Both the position numbers and the translations under genes were made by a program. Positions 52,319-60,883 of a DNA stretch of 64,000 nucleotides are shown in pieces. The stretch lies in the NCBI RefSeq assembly GCF_003024195.1, contig NZ_KZ679057.1, positions 124,001-188,000 on the forward strand, read 5' to 3'. Origin of the DNA: Streptomyces dioscori (GTDB taxonomy: Bacteria; Actinomycetota; Actinomycetes; Streptomycetales; Streptomycetaceae). The notes beneath the pieces are model-generated. The model was given only the letters and a program-made list of their open reading frames with translations, was not told the DNA's origin and made no database searches. The stretch's first letter is position 1. Each line of letters begins with the position of its first letter.

Positions 52319-52928
52319 GCGGCGTGACCGACGCCCTGCGGACCAGCGCATAACCGGCCAGCGCCTGATCGCCGCCGCAGGCGGCGGCCAGGTCGACCGC
52401 GCGCTGTGTCCACCACAGCGCCGCGCGCTCGTCCCCGGTCTCCTGCACCAGCCAACCCACGTAGTCGGCGTACCGGGAACCGAGCGCCAGCAGGCGACGC
52501 CTGGTGGCACTGTCGCTCTGCGCCGACAGCTCCCGCGGCGTGTGTCTGCGCGATCAGCACGGGCAGAAGCAGGCCGGGATCCACGGTCTGACCGAGTCTG
52601 CGGTAGTGCGGTAGTGCGGGAAAAGGGAGCGTGAGGCTTCCAGTGACAACTGCATCATCCAGTTCTCCTCCTCGACCCGGCCTGGCGCCGACACGGCAGA
52701 TGAGTCGACAGCGGTAGGGGTGCCCAGGGCGATCAGTGCCCCGTCGGTACCGAGTGCGGCGTCGCACAGCCGCGCGAGATCACGGCTGGGCGCCTTGATG
52801 CCCCGCTCGACCTTGCTGAGCTGCGCCTTGCTGTAGTGCACGAGACCGGACAGGTCCGTCAGGCTCAGTCCGGCCTCCAGACGTCGCTTCCTCAGTTCCT
52901 CGCCGAACGATGTGGACGGATGTGGCAC
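52318..52928 (-). pseudogene. XRE-family regulator with C-terminal helical region, frameshifted and truncated
   Basis: The start is GTG 52928 with GGAGG upstream. The first part is a clear helix-turn-helix domain (FGEELRKRRLEAGLSLTDLS, YSKAQLSKVERG). The frame shifts near 52610 (FPHYR into RLGQTVDPGLLLPVLIAQ) and again near 52540 (into SAQSDSATRRRLLALGSRYA). The final WLVQETGDERAALWWTQRAVD and later LAGYALVRRASV are cut by the transposase fragment. Intact relatives have TPR-like repeats and sense a ligand or peptide. From 52929 to 53432 I see no intact gene. Confidence 0.75.
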
Positions 52929-53432
52929 GGGAACCTCCCGAACCCGGTCATCCGGGTCGAGGCGGTGCTGCACGAAAGAGTGCGGCACCAACTCCCGGAT
53001 GAAGAAGGCGATCGAAGCTGTTTCCCGTTTCCTTCTCCGACGCGGGGGCGCGGCAAGCTCATGCGGGGCAGTTGAGTTCCCCAAGGGCCGGTGCTCATGT
53101 TTCCGGCGGACGGCTGGGGCGCCTTCGTTGTAATGAGTGCGAGTGGGCGCTTGGGTGCCTGAGCCGAGATGCGGTCCGTCCGACACCATGGATCCGCATG
53201 ATGACCCGCAGGAAAGCACAAGGAGGTCTTCGGCGCGCCCCCGCCCACGTGGCTGGGCCCGCGGCACAGCCGACGAGCCGCCAGCGGCGGTGGTGTCCGA
53301 GGCGCACACCGTCACCGAAAGTGGCGAGCCCCGGCAGCCGGGGCCGGTGCCGAGTGCGGTGGCCGTCGTCCGCGTACGCGAGCCCCGGCACCAGGACGCC
53401 CGCCAGGAGCACCGCGGCGGCCGCCGCGCGCC

Positions 53433-53650
53433 TCAGCACGTGCGTGCCCCGTCCGGTACGTAGTCGGTCACCATCCAGCCGTTCAGCCACTTCGTCGCCG
53501 TCGCGACGTAGCGGCGCGGCTGGTTCGTCGGGAGGGGAAGGACCTTGTTAGTGCGGCTGTCGATGGTCTGCCACTTCGACAGCGCGTCGGTGCTTGCGTA
53601 GTTCTCCAGGTCGGTGCCCTTGGCAACGGCCTTCCCGTTCGAAGTTGCTC
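53433..53650 (-). pseudogene. C-terminal fragment of a secreted hypothetical protein
   Basis: The frame reads KAVAKGTDLENYASTDALSK and further WLNGWMVTDYVPDGARTC before a stop. Such tails belong to hypothetical secreted or lipoprotein-like proteins common on Streptomyces mobile elements. An upstream in-frame stop and no start codon show that the 5' part is missing. A second frame starting at GTG 53439 has a signal peptide (VLLAGVLVPGLAYA) but soon degenerates. Confidence 0.55.
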
Positions 53651-53655
53651 ATCGG

Positions 53656-54801
53656 TCACCCGGTCTGTCCAGACTCGGAGTCTGTGATCCAGCGCCCTTC
53701 GGCGGAGTCGTGCACGTACGCCGGCCTCCCCCTGGTCCCGCTCGTGCGGAACGGCTTCCCGCCGTCCGTGATCCGCACCGTCCCCGTACGGCCCCCGGCG
53801 CTCCACTCCAGCTCCAGATGCCAGCGGCAGTCGCAGCCCGCCGTCCGCGCGGAGACCAGCAGCTCCTCGGGGTCGGAGGAAGTGACCTTGTACGGGAAGG
53901 AGACGGCCGGGATCTTCCGGACCTTTGCGCCGGAGGCGTCAAGGCCGTCGGCCGGCCTCGCGAGCGGGCGCGGTCGGTCGAGGTCCACGGCGAAGTGGCG
54001 CGCGGTGACGGCGCCGCCACAGCCGTTGTCCATCCGGTACGCGTTCCACGGCAGCGGCGCGGCGCGGTCGACCACGCGCACGTGCAGGGCATGGAGGACG
54101 ACGGCGTCGGACGGCGACCGGCCCTGGACCGTGATCCGCACCAGCGCCTCCCCGCCGTGCACAGCACCGTGCGTCCCGGCCCACGCCCCGGAGTCGGCCG
54201 CGACCGGCGGCGGGGCGACCGCGCGGGGGGCCCGGTCCACGAGGTAGGTGTGCCCGCAGCCGCCCTCCCAGAGCTGGGAACCGATGCTCCAGGTGAAGGG
54301 GAGGGCGGCCGCGGTCCGCCCCGGAGCGGTGGAAGCGGGAGAGGGGGCGAAAGCCGTACGGGTTGGGTGTCCGAGCAGGGCGGCGGCGAGGGCGAGCACG
54401 ACGAGGCCGACGGCGGCGGCGACGAGGAGGGGAGCGGGGGCGCCACGACGGGGGCGGGCGCGGTCCGCCTCCGGCGCGGACGGTTCCGGGTTCGATTCCG
54501 GCGCGGCCGACACGGCTGGCACAGGCGTGGGCGCGGGCGAGGCCGCTCGGCGGCGGGCGCCGTCCGCCTCCGTCCAGGCCGCCTCCAGGGCCCGCCGTTC
54601 CTCCTCGTCCGCCCCGCACAGCAGGGCGAGGCGGTCGACCACGGCGAACTCCTGTGGGACGGTCGCGCCCGAGCAGTAGCGGTGGAGGGTGGACGCGCTG
54701 ACGCTCAGCCGCCGGCCCAGCGCCTCGTAACTCCTCCCGTCCCGCGCCTTGAGCGCGCGCACGAGCCCCGCGAACTCCTCGACGGCGGCGTCCTTCGGCA
54801 T
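53656..54801 (-). CDS. Membrane-anchored helix-turn-helix protein with extracytoplasmic domain
   Basis: This 381-residue protein starts at ATG 54801 after GAGGGGG. Residues 4-60 form an XRE-type helix-turn-helix (VRALKARDGRSYEALGRRLS, STLHRYCSG). A single membrane helix (LLVAAAVGLVVLALAAALLG) lies near 160-180. The outer domain has five cysteines or more (GGCGHTYLV, NGCGGAV, GCDCRW), probably disulfide-bonded. The layout suggests one-step signalling across the membrane to DNA. It is divergent from a small secreted protein, a likely partner or target. Confidence 0.82.
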   Translation of the reverse strand: MPKDAAVEEFAGLVRALKARDGRSYEALGRRLSVSASTLHRYCSGATVPQEFAVVDRLALLCGADEEERRALEAAWTEADGARRRAASPAPTPVPAVSAAPESNPEPSAPEADRARPRRGAPAPLLVAAAVGLVVLALAAALLGHPTRTAFAPSPASTAPGRTAAALPFTWSIGSQLWEGGCGHTYLVDRAPRAVAPPPVAADSGAWAGTHGAVHGGEALVRITVQGRSPSDAVVLHALHVRVVDRAAPLPWNAYRMDNGCGGAVTARHFAVDLDRPRPLARPADGLDASGAKVRKIPAVSFPYKVTSSDPEELLVSARTAGCDCRWHLELEWSAGGRTGTVRITDGGKPFRTSGTRGRPAYVHDSAEGRWITDSESGQTG

Positions 54802-54967
54802 TCCATCCCCCTCGACCCTGCGTCCCACCTTCACGTCCTTGCACGTCAGCGGGGGTGGAATGGTTCCGGGACGGCTGGTGGGCGCGTGATCGTTGCAGCC
54901 GGCGGGCGCCGGCCCCACGCTGGTTGAGCACTGACCGAACGAACGACCCGACGGGGGATCCACCACC

Positions 54968-55573
54968 ATGAACAAGCTCCGCACCGCACTCGCCACCGCA
55001 GCCGCTGCCGCACTGGGCCTCGCGGCCCTCGCCACAGCCCCGGCGCAGGCCGCTGCCCAGCCCGCCTTCCTCGCCGCCTCCCAGATGCCGCCGTCGTCGA
55101 CGCCGTGGACCGCCACCCAGGTCTTCACCGGCGTCCCGGAGAACGGCGGCGTCCTCTGCGCCCCGTACAAGATCCCGGCGCAGAACACCCGCTACCGCGA
55201 GTTCAGCACCGAGCTCGACACCAACGGCGTCCAGGTCACCACCGTCGCCCGTACCGAGGCCGACGCCGTGAAGCTGGTCGACACCCTCCGCGGGGCCCTT
55301 GCCGACTGCGGCCCCCTGCTGGAGCAGCAGAACCCGGGCCTGCAGGCCGTCAGCGCCTCCCACGGCAAGCTCGCTGTCGAGGAGGGCGCCTGGGTCTACA
55401 GCCTGGACACCGCCGACCCGCAGATCGGCATCTCCGACATCCACCTGTTCTCCGTCGGCCGCGACGGCCGCACCGTCACCCTCGTCCGCTGGGGCCAGAT
55501 GGGCGACCTCAAGGACGCCCCGCTGACCGCCTTCCGCACCACGACGAAGACCGCCGTCAACAAGCTCCACTGA
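54968..55573 (+). CDS. Small secreted protein, PknH-sensor-like
   Basis: This 201-residue protein starts at ATG 54968 and has a typical Sec signal (ALGLAALATAPAQAAAQP). The mature part (VARTEADAVKLVDTLRGALADCGPLL, TVTLVRWGQMGDLKDAPL) resembles the extracytoplasmic sensor domains of mycobacterial PknH and related proteins, with two cysteines. The divergent HTH-membrane gene is 166 bases away. It could be the ligand or partner of that protein. The assignment is by pattern only. Confidence 0.7.
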   Translation: MNKLRTALATAAAAALGLAALATAPAQAAAQPAFLAASQMPPSSTPWTATQVFTGVPENGGVLCAPYKIPAQNTRYREFSTELDTNGVQVTTVARTEADAVKLVDTLRGALADCGPLLEQQNPGLQAVSASHGKLAVEEGAWVYSLDTADPQIGISDIHLFSVGRDGRTVTLVRWGQMGDLKDAPLTAFRTTTKTAVNKLH

Positions 55574-55605
55574 GCCGGGGGCTCCCCCGAGGGATGACCA
55601 CAGCT

Positions 55606-55644
55606 CGACAGCGGCGCGGCCGGGACCCGGGCGCGCCGCTGTCG
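55606..55644. terminator. Hairpin after the secreted-protein gene
   Basis: A 13-bp perfect stem (CGACAGCGGCGCG) with a 13-base GC-rich loop lies 32 bases past the stop. From here to about 56360 I see only repeats and relics. Confidence 0.8.
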
Positions 55645-56009
55645 TGCCCATTTGCTCCGCCGGCTGCGACCACTTCCTGCCCTTCACCAGCATCGCCTGC
55701 ACCCTCTTCTGTTGCCGCAGACTCGCCAAGTGAGATGGTCTCTCAGCGTCAGGAACGTAGCCGCGCTTCCTGGAGCCGCTATGCCGAACAGCCGACACCG
55801 AAGAAGGCGACGATGTCGTTGCGATGTGCGGGCTGCTGAAGACGATCACCATCCGCATGCCACACACTCGCCGATGGCCGCGTCGGCGAACGCACCGACT
55901 CCGACCAGCCTGCGAACAAGGCAGAACGGCGGCGAGCACGGCACTGCACAGATCCATCGCCGCCCCCACCCGTACCTGCCCGGCCAGCAGGAGAGGACCA
56001 TCGCTACTT

Positions 56010-56037
56010 GTCGACCGTGACGCTCGTTTGACGCTCC
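56010..56037 (+). repeat. Direct repeat with GTCGACCGTGACGCTCG, right copy
   Basis: This is the partner of 50684-50711: the first 17 bases are identical and the following TTTGACGCTCC is similar. A further TGACGCTC lies at 56328-56335. The copies flank the methyltransferase-end remnant at 56118. Confidence 0.7.
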
Positions 56038-56117
56038 AGGCACTCACACGCAGGACGGCGAGCTGAGAAACTAGCTCTGACCTGGACTTTTCCGTGATCC
56101 GCTCAAGCTGACAGCTT

Positions 56118-56185
56118 TTCGATGACCTCGTATGTGGAGTGCGTAGCGATTTTCGAGCCTGCCGGAGGGGCGCTTTATCTGCGGC
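56118..56185 (+). pseudogene. Diverged copy of the 3' end of the TRAM methyltransferase gene
   Basis: The frame reads FSMTSYVECVAIFEPAGGA. The methyltransferase at 21214-22554 ends FPMTHHVECVAILEPVAKGA. At DNA level 18 of 19 bases match in ATGTGGAGTGCGTRGCGAT, and homology is about 70 percent over some 60 bases. No more of the gene is present. It looks like the second half of an attachment-site duplication. Confidence 0.7.
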
Positions 56186-56366
56186 TTTGTGGCGCAGGCG
56201 GGTCGACCGACCCGTTTCCCTCCACGCAGGGGGCCGAATAGATGGATCAATCTTGAAGGTTGCCTGACCTGCGACTTTTGAGGGAGACGTTCGCTTCGGC
56301 GCATTCAGGGGTTCTTTCGAGGAATCTTGACGCTCACTTTGAAGCTCTGGGCGTTACTGGGGCCAC

Positions 56367-56700
56367 CCGCACGCCACCGAGGCACACGACATGGTTGTCC
56401 TGGTCGTAGCCGAACTCGCTGCGAACGCCGTCCTCCACGGCCGCGTCACCGGGCGTGGCTTCGCCCCGTCCCTTTCCCACGACGAGACTCTGGGCGTCGT
56501 CCGAATCGACTTGACCGACATTCACCCCACCCGGCTGGCGCGACCGGCTCCGATCCGGGCGAGGGCGGATGCCACAGACTGCTCCTGGTCGATGCGCTCG
56601 CCGCCGACTGGGGCGTACCCGACCGTCCCAGCCCGGCAAGACGGTCTGGGCGGACGGAGTGCACGACGGCTCCCCATCTCATCCGGCCCGTCGGGGCCAG
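56367..56700 (+). pseudogene. RsbW-type ATP-binding protein, frameshifted fragment
   Basis: One frame gives HATEAHDMVVLVVAELAANA and the following VLHGRVTGRGF, the N-box of HATPase anti-sigma-type proteins. The continuation (LLLVDALAADWGV) and the final GKTVWA are in other frames. At least two shifts are needed and the N-terminus is missing. Intact relatives are common Streptomyces regulatory kinases. Confidence 0.7.
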
Positions 56701-56847
56701 CAGCTATGGCGTTCGGGGACAGGACGGTCGGCCCCGAAGCCCGGCTCAGGGCATTACGGACCTGGGCGTGGCGGTATTACGGTTACTCTCCGAGCGATGC
56801 CCTGAGCGTTTTCGAGGGGGAAACGGTCGTCGTGCAGGGCATCGGGG

Positions 56848-58449
56848 GTGAGGGGAGCCGCCGTGCAGGCGCTGTATGCCGTCAGTTTCGACGTCCGGTC
56901 CGCCCAGGAGCAGCCGGGCCACGTCTACGAGAGCCTTCGAGGCCATCTCGCCGACTGGCTCGGCCACCACGGACGTGTACTGGCACCGTCCGTGACCGAA
57001 CTCGACAGAGACGGCCGGGCGGTGCTCGCCGGCAAGATTTCCGGCCATGGTGACCGCACAGTGAGCTGGACCGTGGCGGGCGACGAACTCACCCGCGCCC
57101 TGCGCATGACCATCCACCAGCCGCTGTCTACGGGGCCGGCCCAGTTTGTCACCCGGGTCACGGTCTCTCAGTCGGGGGAAGGCGGCGGGCTCAGGATCGT
57201 CATGGGCAGGGAGATCCCCGACGGCTGGATAGCACCGGTGCAGGATCCGCCGCTCAAGCGCCCCAACCTGCTGCGGGCGGTGCTCGGTGACGAGCAACTC
57301 GAAGTGCGGGTGCTGAGCCAGCTCGCCACGGGGCGATACGAGAGGATCCGGGAGGAGAGTCACGCTGACGTACTCCTCGACGTCCTGGCGCTGCGCACGC
57401 GCCTCCCCATTCTCCTGATGCACCCCAGGGACCAGGCGGGATGGAGCGCGGCGGCCGACGCGTCGGGACAACTCGCGGGCCTGGCCCAGGTGGTGACCCT
57501 GAACTACGTGACCGCACAGGCCGTCCGTCGCGCCCACGAGCAGGTGGCCGTACCCAGCGGTGGCGCCCGGTTGGTCTGGCCCGACCTCGGCCTGGAACAC
57601 CTCGCCTACTCACGTGAGGAGGTGTCTCAGGCGTCCTTCGTGGAACGGCGGCTAATGCCGTCGCTCGCCCATCTCTCTGTCATAGCCCGCGGCAGTGACA
57701 CGGCGTGGGAGCGTGCGCGACAGGCGTCGTACCGTGCGGGAGCCCGCAGGGCGGCGGAGCAGTTGTCGCGCGCCCAGGCCGCCGGAGACACGACTGCCGA
57801 GCTCGAAGCACTGCAGATACGTGTCCGGCAGCTCGAAGAGGACGCCACATCCTGGGAGGACATGGCACAGAGCTGCATGGAGGAGCGCGACAAGGCACGA
57901 GACGATGCCGCCACTGCTGAGGCCGTGCGTCAGGACCGGGACTACTGGAAGACTGAGTACCTAAACCTGTCGAAGATTGGGAGCGGGCAGGCGGCCACAT
58001 TTGACGCCTGGAGCGAGATCCCACCTCTGGGAACGGACGCCGTGCCCACTTTCGGAGCTCTCGCCAAGGCGTCGGAGGAGCACATCGTGTTCACGGCGAG
58101 AGCGGCGCGTGCCTGGAAGGACTCCCGCTACCCGTACCCTCAGGAGATGACCGACCGGCTGACCGCCCTCGCGCAGGCTGCGACGGACCTGTACTCCAAT
58201 TCCGGCAGGATGCCCAGGCTCGCCCAGTGGTTTTACGACAACCACGGACTGAAATTCGCGCCCAATGACGAGAAACTCAGCAAGGACAAGGACAAGCGCT
58301 ACTTCACGTTCAACGGGAAGCGCTGGGACGGACTGCCGCACATTAAGGTCCGGGACGCCGTCTCGCCCAACGAGGTCGGACGCATCTACTTCGCCCTCGA
58401 CTCAGAGGAGAAGCGGTTCATCGTGAACCATGTGGGACTGCACCTGTAG
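56848..58449 (+). CDS. Hypothetical protein with coiled coil and RelE-like tail
   Basis: This protein of about 533 residues starts at GTG 56848; GTG 56863 is an alternative start that may be truer (VQALYAVSFDV). Residues 1-280 form a mixed alpha/beta region. A coiled coil spans about 300-365 (ELEALQIRVRQLEEDATSWE). The last 40 residues (GLPHIKVRDAVSPNEVGRIY, then FALDSEEKRFIVNHVGLHL) recall the core of RelE/ParE-type folds. I do not know the family; similar proteins may belong to defence or stress loci. It is intact and unlike the broken genes around it. Confidence 0.75.
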   Translation: MRGAAVQALYAVSFDVRSAQEQPGHVYESLRGHLADWLGHHGRVLAPSVTELDRDGRAVLAGKISGHGDRTVSWTVAGDELTRALRMTIHQPLSTGPAQFVTRVTVSQSGEGGGLRIVMGREIPDGWIAPVQDPPLKRPNLLRAVLGDEQLEVRVLSQLATGRYERIREESHADVLLDVLALRTRLPILLMHPRDQAGWSAAADASGQLAGLAQVVTLNYVTAQAVRRAHEQVAVPSGGARLVWPDLGLEHLAYSREEVSQASFVERRLMPSLAHLSVIARGSDTAWERARQASYRAGARRAAEQLSRAQAAGDTTAELEALQIRVRQLEEDATSWEDMAQSCMEERDKARDDAATAEAVRQDRDYWKTEYLNLSKIGSGQAATFDAWSEIPPLGTDAVPTFGALAKASEEHIVFTARAARAWKDSRYPYPQEMTDRLTALAQAATDLYSNSGRMPRLAQWFYDNHGLKFAPNDEKLSKDKDKRYFTFNGKRWDGLPHIKVRDAVSPNEVGRIYFALDSEEKRFIVNHVGLHL

Positions 58450-58566
58450 CCGGCCCCGGCGGGCACCTTATATCCATGGGCCCTCATGGTGACCACCATG
58501 GCACTGTACGGTACGGCGGATTTCAGCGTGCAAGCCCTCTCACCGCGATCCCTCATCCGGACGTGA

Positions 58567-59155
58567 TCAGTCGACATGCGGATCATCGGACTCCTCGAGG
58601 AGGCGAGCCGCGAGGTCGTCGGCCCACTCCACAGCCCAAGCGCGAAGCGCGGTGATGGTGGCTTCATCGAGCCCGTAGGCGAGGAAGGCTTCGTCGTCGG
58701 TCCACTCGGCGCCCGTGAGGTTCGACTGCAGGTCTTCGCGCTCGAAGCGGCCACGGGCGTGTCGGCGGCCGAACTCTTCGAGCTCGGTGTTGGTCCACCG
58801 CCGGGAGGCTGCGAACACGTCGATCAAGTCGCGGGGCGCTCCGCGGTCGGCGAGGGCGCGGACCTTGGCATTCTTGCCCGGTGGCGGGGTCGGCCACGGT
58901 GAAGCGGGCGGAAAGCGGGGCGGTCTCCAGCGCGTGCACCTTCCAGCCGCAGGCTTCCAGGCCGGCGCGGAGCGTGGACGCGATGTCGGCCATGGGCGCC
59001 GGGTTCTCGGTGGCGACGTCGAGGTCCTGGCTGGGGCGGTTCACGAGGCGGTGTGCCCGCACGGCGTATCCACCGGTGAGGACCAGGGGATACGGAGAGC
59101 CGAGTGCGATCACATCCGCCAGGAGCCGCGTGTGCAGCTCCGGCATGTCCGTCAC
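58567..59155 (-). pseudogene. AbiEii-type nucleotidyltransferase gene with one frameshift
   Basis: The start is GTG 59155, overlapping the upstream stop. The N-terminal part has the nucleotidyltransferase signature PYPLVLTGGYAV and NRPSQDLDVAT (metal-binding Asp pair). An extra G near 58883 shifts the frame; the other frame continues NAKVRALADRGAPRDLIDVF to the stop at 58567. The total would be about 195 residues. AbiEii proteins are nucleotidyltransferase toxins of phage-abortive systems. Two shorter remnants occur at 38846 and 50545. Confidence 0.75.
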
Positions 59156-59510
59156 GCGGCGGCCCGGGTGCGGGAGGCGAGCTGGGGGAAGGCGTCTTCC
59201 CATACGGTGCGCACGGTGCGGCCGGCGAGGGTGCGCAGTACCGGCCACAGCTGGAGGAGTAGGTCCCGGTTGAGGTAGCGGGGCAGGTCCTCGTGCAGGC
59301 CCTCGTGCAGGACGGTCCGGTATAGGCCCATACGCTGACGCGGCTTGCCCAGGTCGTATGAGGTCATCCCGGACCAGGCCATGTGGAGCGGCAACTCCAC
59401 GACACCGTGGGTCGGCCCGCGCAGCTCGTCCAGCGACTCAGGCAGGCGGCGGCGGAACTTCTCCCGGTACAGCGCGAGGTCCTCGGCGACCGTACCCGAG
59501 AGGTCGCTCG
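59152..59510 (-). pseudogene. 5'-truncated partner gene of the AbiEii-type gene
   Basis: The frame encodes EDLALYREKFRRRLPESLDE through ASRTRAAA, about 115 residues, and ends in a stop that overlaps the start of the nucleotidyltransferase. Upstream of about 59510 the frame runs into antisense of a LysR fragment and has no start codon, so the 5' end is lost. The overlap suggests an operon partner, perhaps the antitoxin side. Confidence 0.6.
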
Positions 59511-59660
59511 GCGTGGGTGCCGGATGTGGCGCTGCCCGACCTGATCCTGTCCTTCGCCGACCGGGACCGCTCACCGGCACTCGGCGCCTTCCTGGACACC
59601 GTCCGCCGTAACTGCCCCGACGTGGGTGCTGCGCTCGATCTGCGGTTGGGCCGGGCATGA
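59511..59660 (+). pseudogene. LysR-type regulator, C-terminal fragment
   Basis: The frame VPDVALPDLILSFADRD followed by RSPALGAFLDTVRR resembles the end of a LysR substrate-binding domain. It starts abruptly at the same junction (about 59510) that truncates the minus-strand gene. Confidence 0.6.
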
Positions 59661-59719
59661 GGGCTGTGACCGGCTCGCGTTGATGTGCCAGGACGGCACG
59701 GACGGGGGATGGTGGTGGC

Positions 59720-60256
59720 ATGACCGGCTCCGCACTCATCGTCATCGACATGATCAACACGTACGAGCACAAGGACGCGGAACTCCTGCTGCCCGCCGCC
59801 GAGGCGGCGCTGCCCGGGATCGTGTCGCTGCTCCGCCGGGCGCGTGCGGCCGGAATCCCGGTGATCTACGCCAACGACAACTGGGGACAGTGGCGTTCCC
59901 ACCACGGCGAACTGCTCGATGAAGCCCTGGCGACGCCGCATGCCGCTCTGGTGGAGCCCTTGCGTCCTGACAACGAGTCCTTGTTCATCGTGAAGGCCCG
60001 GCACTCCATCTTCTACGAGACACCGCTGACGTATCTGCTGGCGGAACTCGGCGTCGACCGCGTGGTCCTGACCGGCCAGGTGACCGAGCAGTGCGTGCTG
60101 TACTCGGCGCTCGACGCGCACATCCGGCATCTCGACGTCGTCGTGCCCGCGGACGCCGTGGCCGCCATCCACCCGGAACTCGCGGACGCCGCGCTCAGCA
60201 TGATGCGGCGGAACATGCGCGCGGAGATCACGCGGGCCGCGGACGTGGAGTGGTGA
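59720..60256 (+). CDS. Isochorismatase-family cysteine hydrolase
   Basis: This 178-residue protein has the full catalytic triad of the family: Asp10 (LIVIDM), Lys92 (IVKARHS) and Cys125 (VTEQCVLYSA), with the cis-peptide region GQVTEQ. The family includes nicotinamidases and other amide or vinyl-ether hydrolases. The ATG follows GGGGGATGG. It stands alone; the preceding LysR relic may once have regulated it. The substrate is not predictable. Confidence 0.87.
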   Translation: MTGSALIVIDMINTYEHKDAELLLPAAEAALPGIVSLLRRARAAGIPVIYANDNWGQWRSHHGELLDEALATPHAALVEPLRPDNESLFIVKARHSIFYETPLTYLLAELGVDRVVLTGQVTEQCVLYSALDAHIRHLDVVVPADAVAAIHPELADAALSMMRRNMRAEITRAADVEW

Positions 60257-60387
60257 GCCGGTAGGCGGGGTGTGTGGTGGTGGCCGGGTGAGCCGGCAGA
60301 CGGGGGAGCCGGCGGCCGGGTGCGTCGGTAGCCGGGCGAGCTGACAGCCGGGGGAACTGCTCGGGACCCGGGGAGGACCCCCACCGG

Positions 60388-60480
60388 GGCTTCGGCCGGC
60401 TTCAGGACCGCAAAGTGGTGCTGACCGGCGGTGACTCGGGCGTCGGGTGGGCCGTCGCCGGCGGCTCACTCATCCCGTGA
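60388..60480 (+). pseudogene. Short-chain dehydrogenase, N-terminal fragment
   Basis: The frame GFGRLQDRKVVLTGGDSGVG has the TGxxxGxG nucleotide-binding turn of SDR enzymes. After WAVA it ends within 10 residues, overlapping the converging ANTAR gene. The gap before it (60257-60387) has degenerate repeats of GAGCCGG and AGCCGGG. Confidence 0.6.
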
Positions 60481-60855
60481 CGCCCGCCACCGGGCCAGCG
60501 CGGCGGGCAGATGCTCCTCTATATGGGCGGGCAGCGGCTCGTTCTGCGTCGTCGCGATGAGGGCCTTGGCCACCTCGTGCACCTTGGTGTTGGAGTGCTG
60601 GGACACATGGACCAGGATCTGCCAGCCCTCCTCGGCGGTGCACGACCAGGCCGCCATCAGCACCCCGCGTGCCATGTCGACGATCGGCCGGCGCTCCAGG
60701 GCCTTCTTGAGCTGCTCCGTCTCCGCCAGCAACTGTTCCCCGGTCGGCATTCTGCCCTCGGTGCAGCCGACTTCACGAACGGTCTCGCGCTGCGCGCCGT
60801 GCGGGAGTCGTTCGGCGAGGTCGCGCCGCGGGCCGGGGCGCTGAGAAGGGCGCAT
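60466..60855 (-). CDS. ANTAR-domain RNA-binding regulator
   Basis: This 129-residue protein starts at ATG 60855 with GGGAAGG upstream. The ANTAR three-helix domain spans about 40-100 (ALERRPIVDMARGVLMAAWS, CTAEEGWQILVHVSQHSNTK). ANTAR proteins bind paired hairpins in mRNA leaders and prevent termination. No sensor domain (GAF or receiver) is attached, so it may be controlled at expression level. An 11-bp dyad lies 29 bases upstream of the start. Confidence 0.85.
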   Translation of the reverse strand: MRPSQRPGPRRDLAERLPHGAQRETVREVGCTEGRMPTGEQLLAETEQLKKALERRPIVDMARGVLMAAWSCTAEEGWQILVHVSQHSNTKVHEVAKALIATTQNEPLPAHIEEHLPAALARWRASRDE

Positions 60856-60883
60856 GTCTGGAGCCTTCCCGTCCGTTGGTCGT

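Noticed and set aside
52044..52634. Transposase-containing frame of 196 codons as one gene
   Set aside because: Transposase similarity ends near 52315; the rest is antisense to the broken XRE gene.
55652..56020. Plus-strand frame of 122 codons after the secreted protein
   Set aside because: It is rich in Arg, His and Pro as in noncoding frames, with no RBS or recognisable domain.
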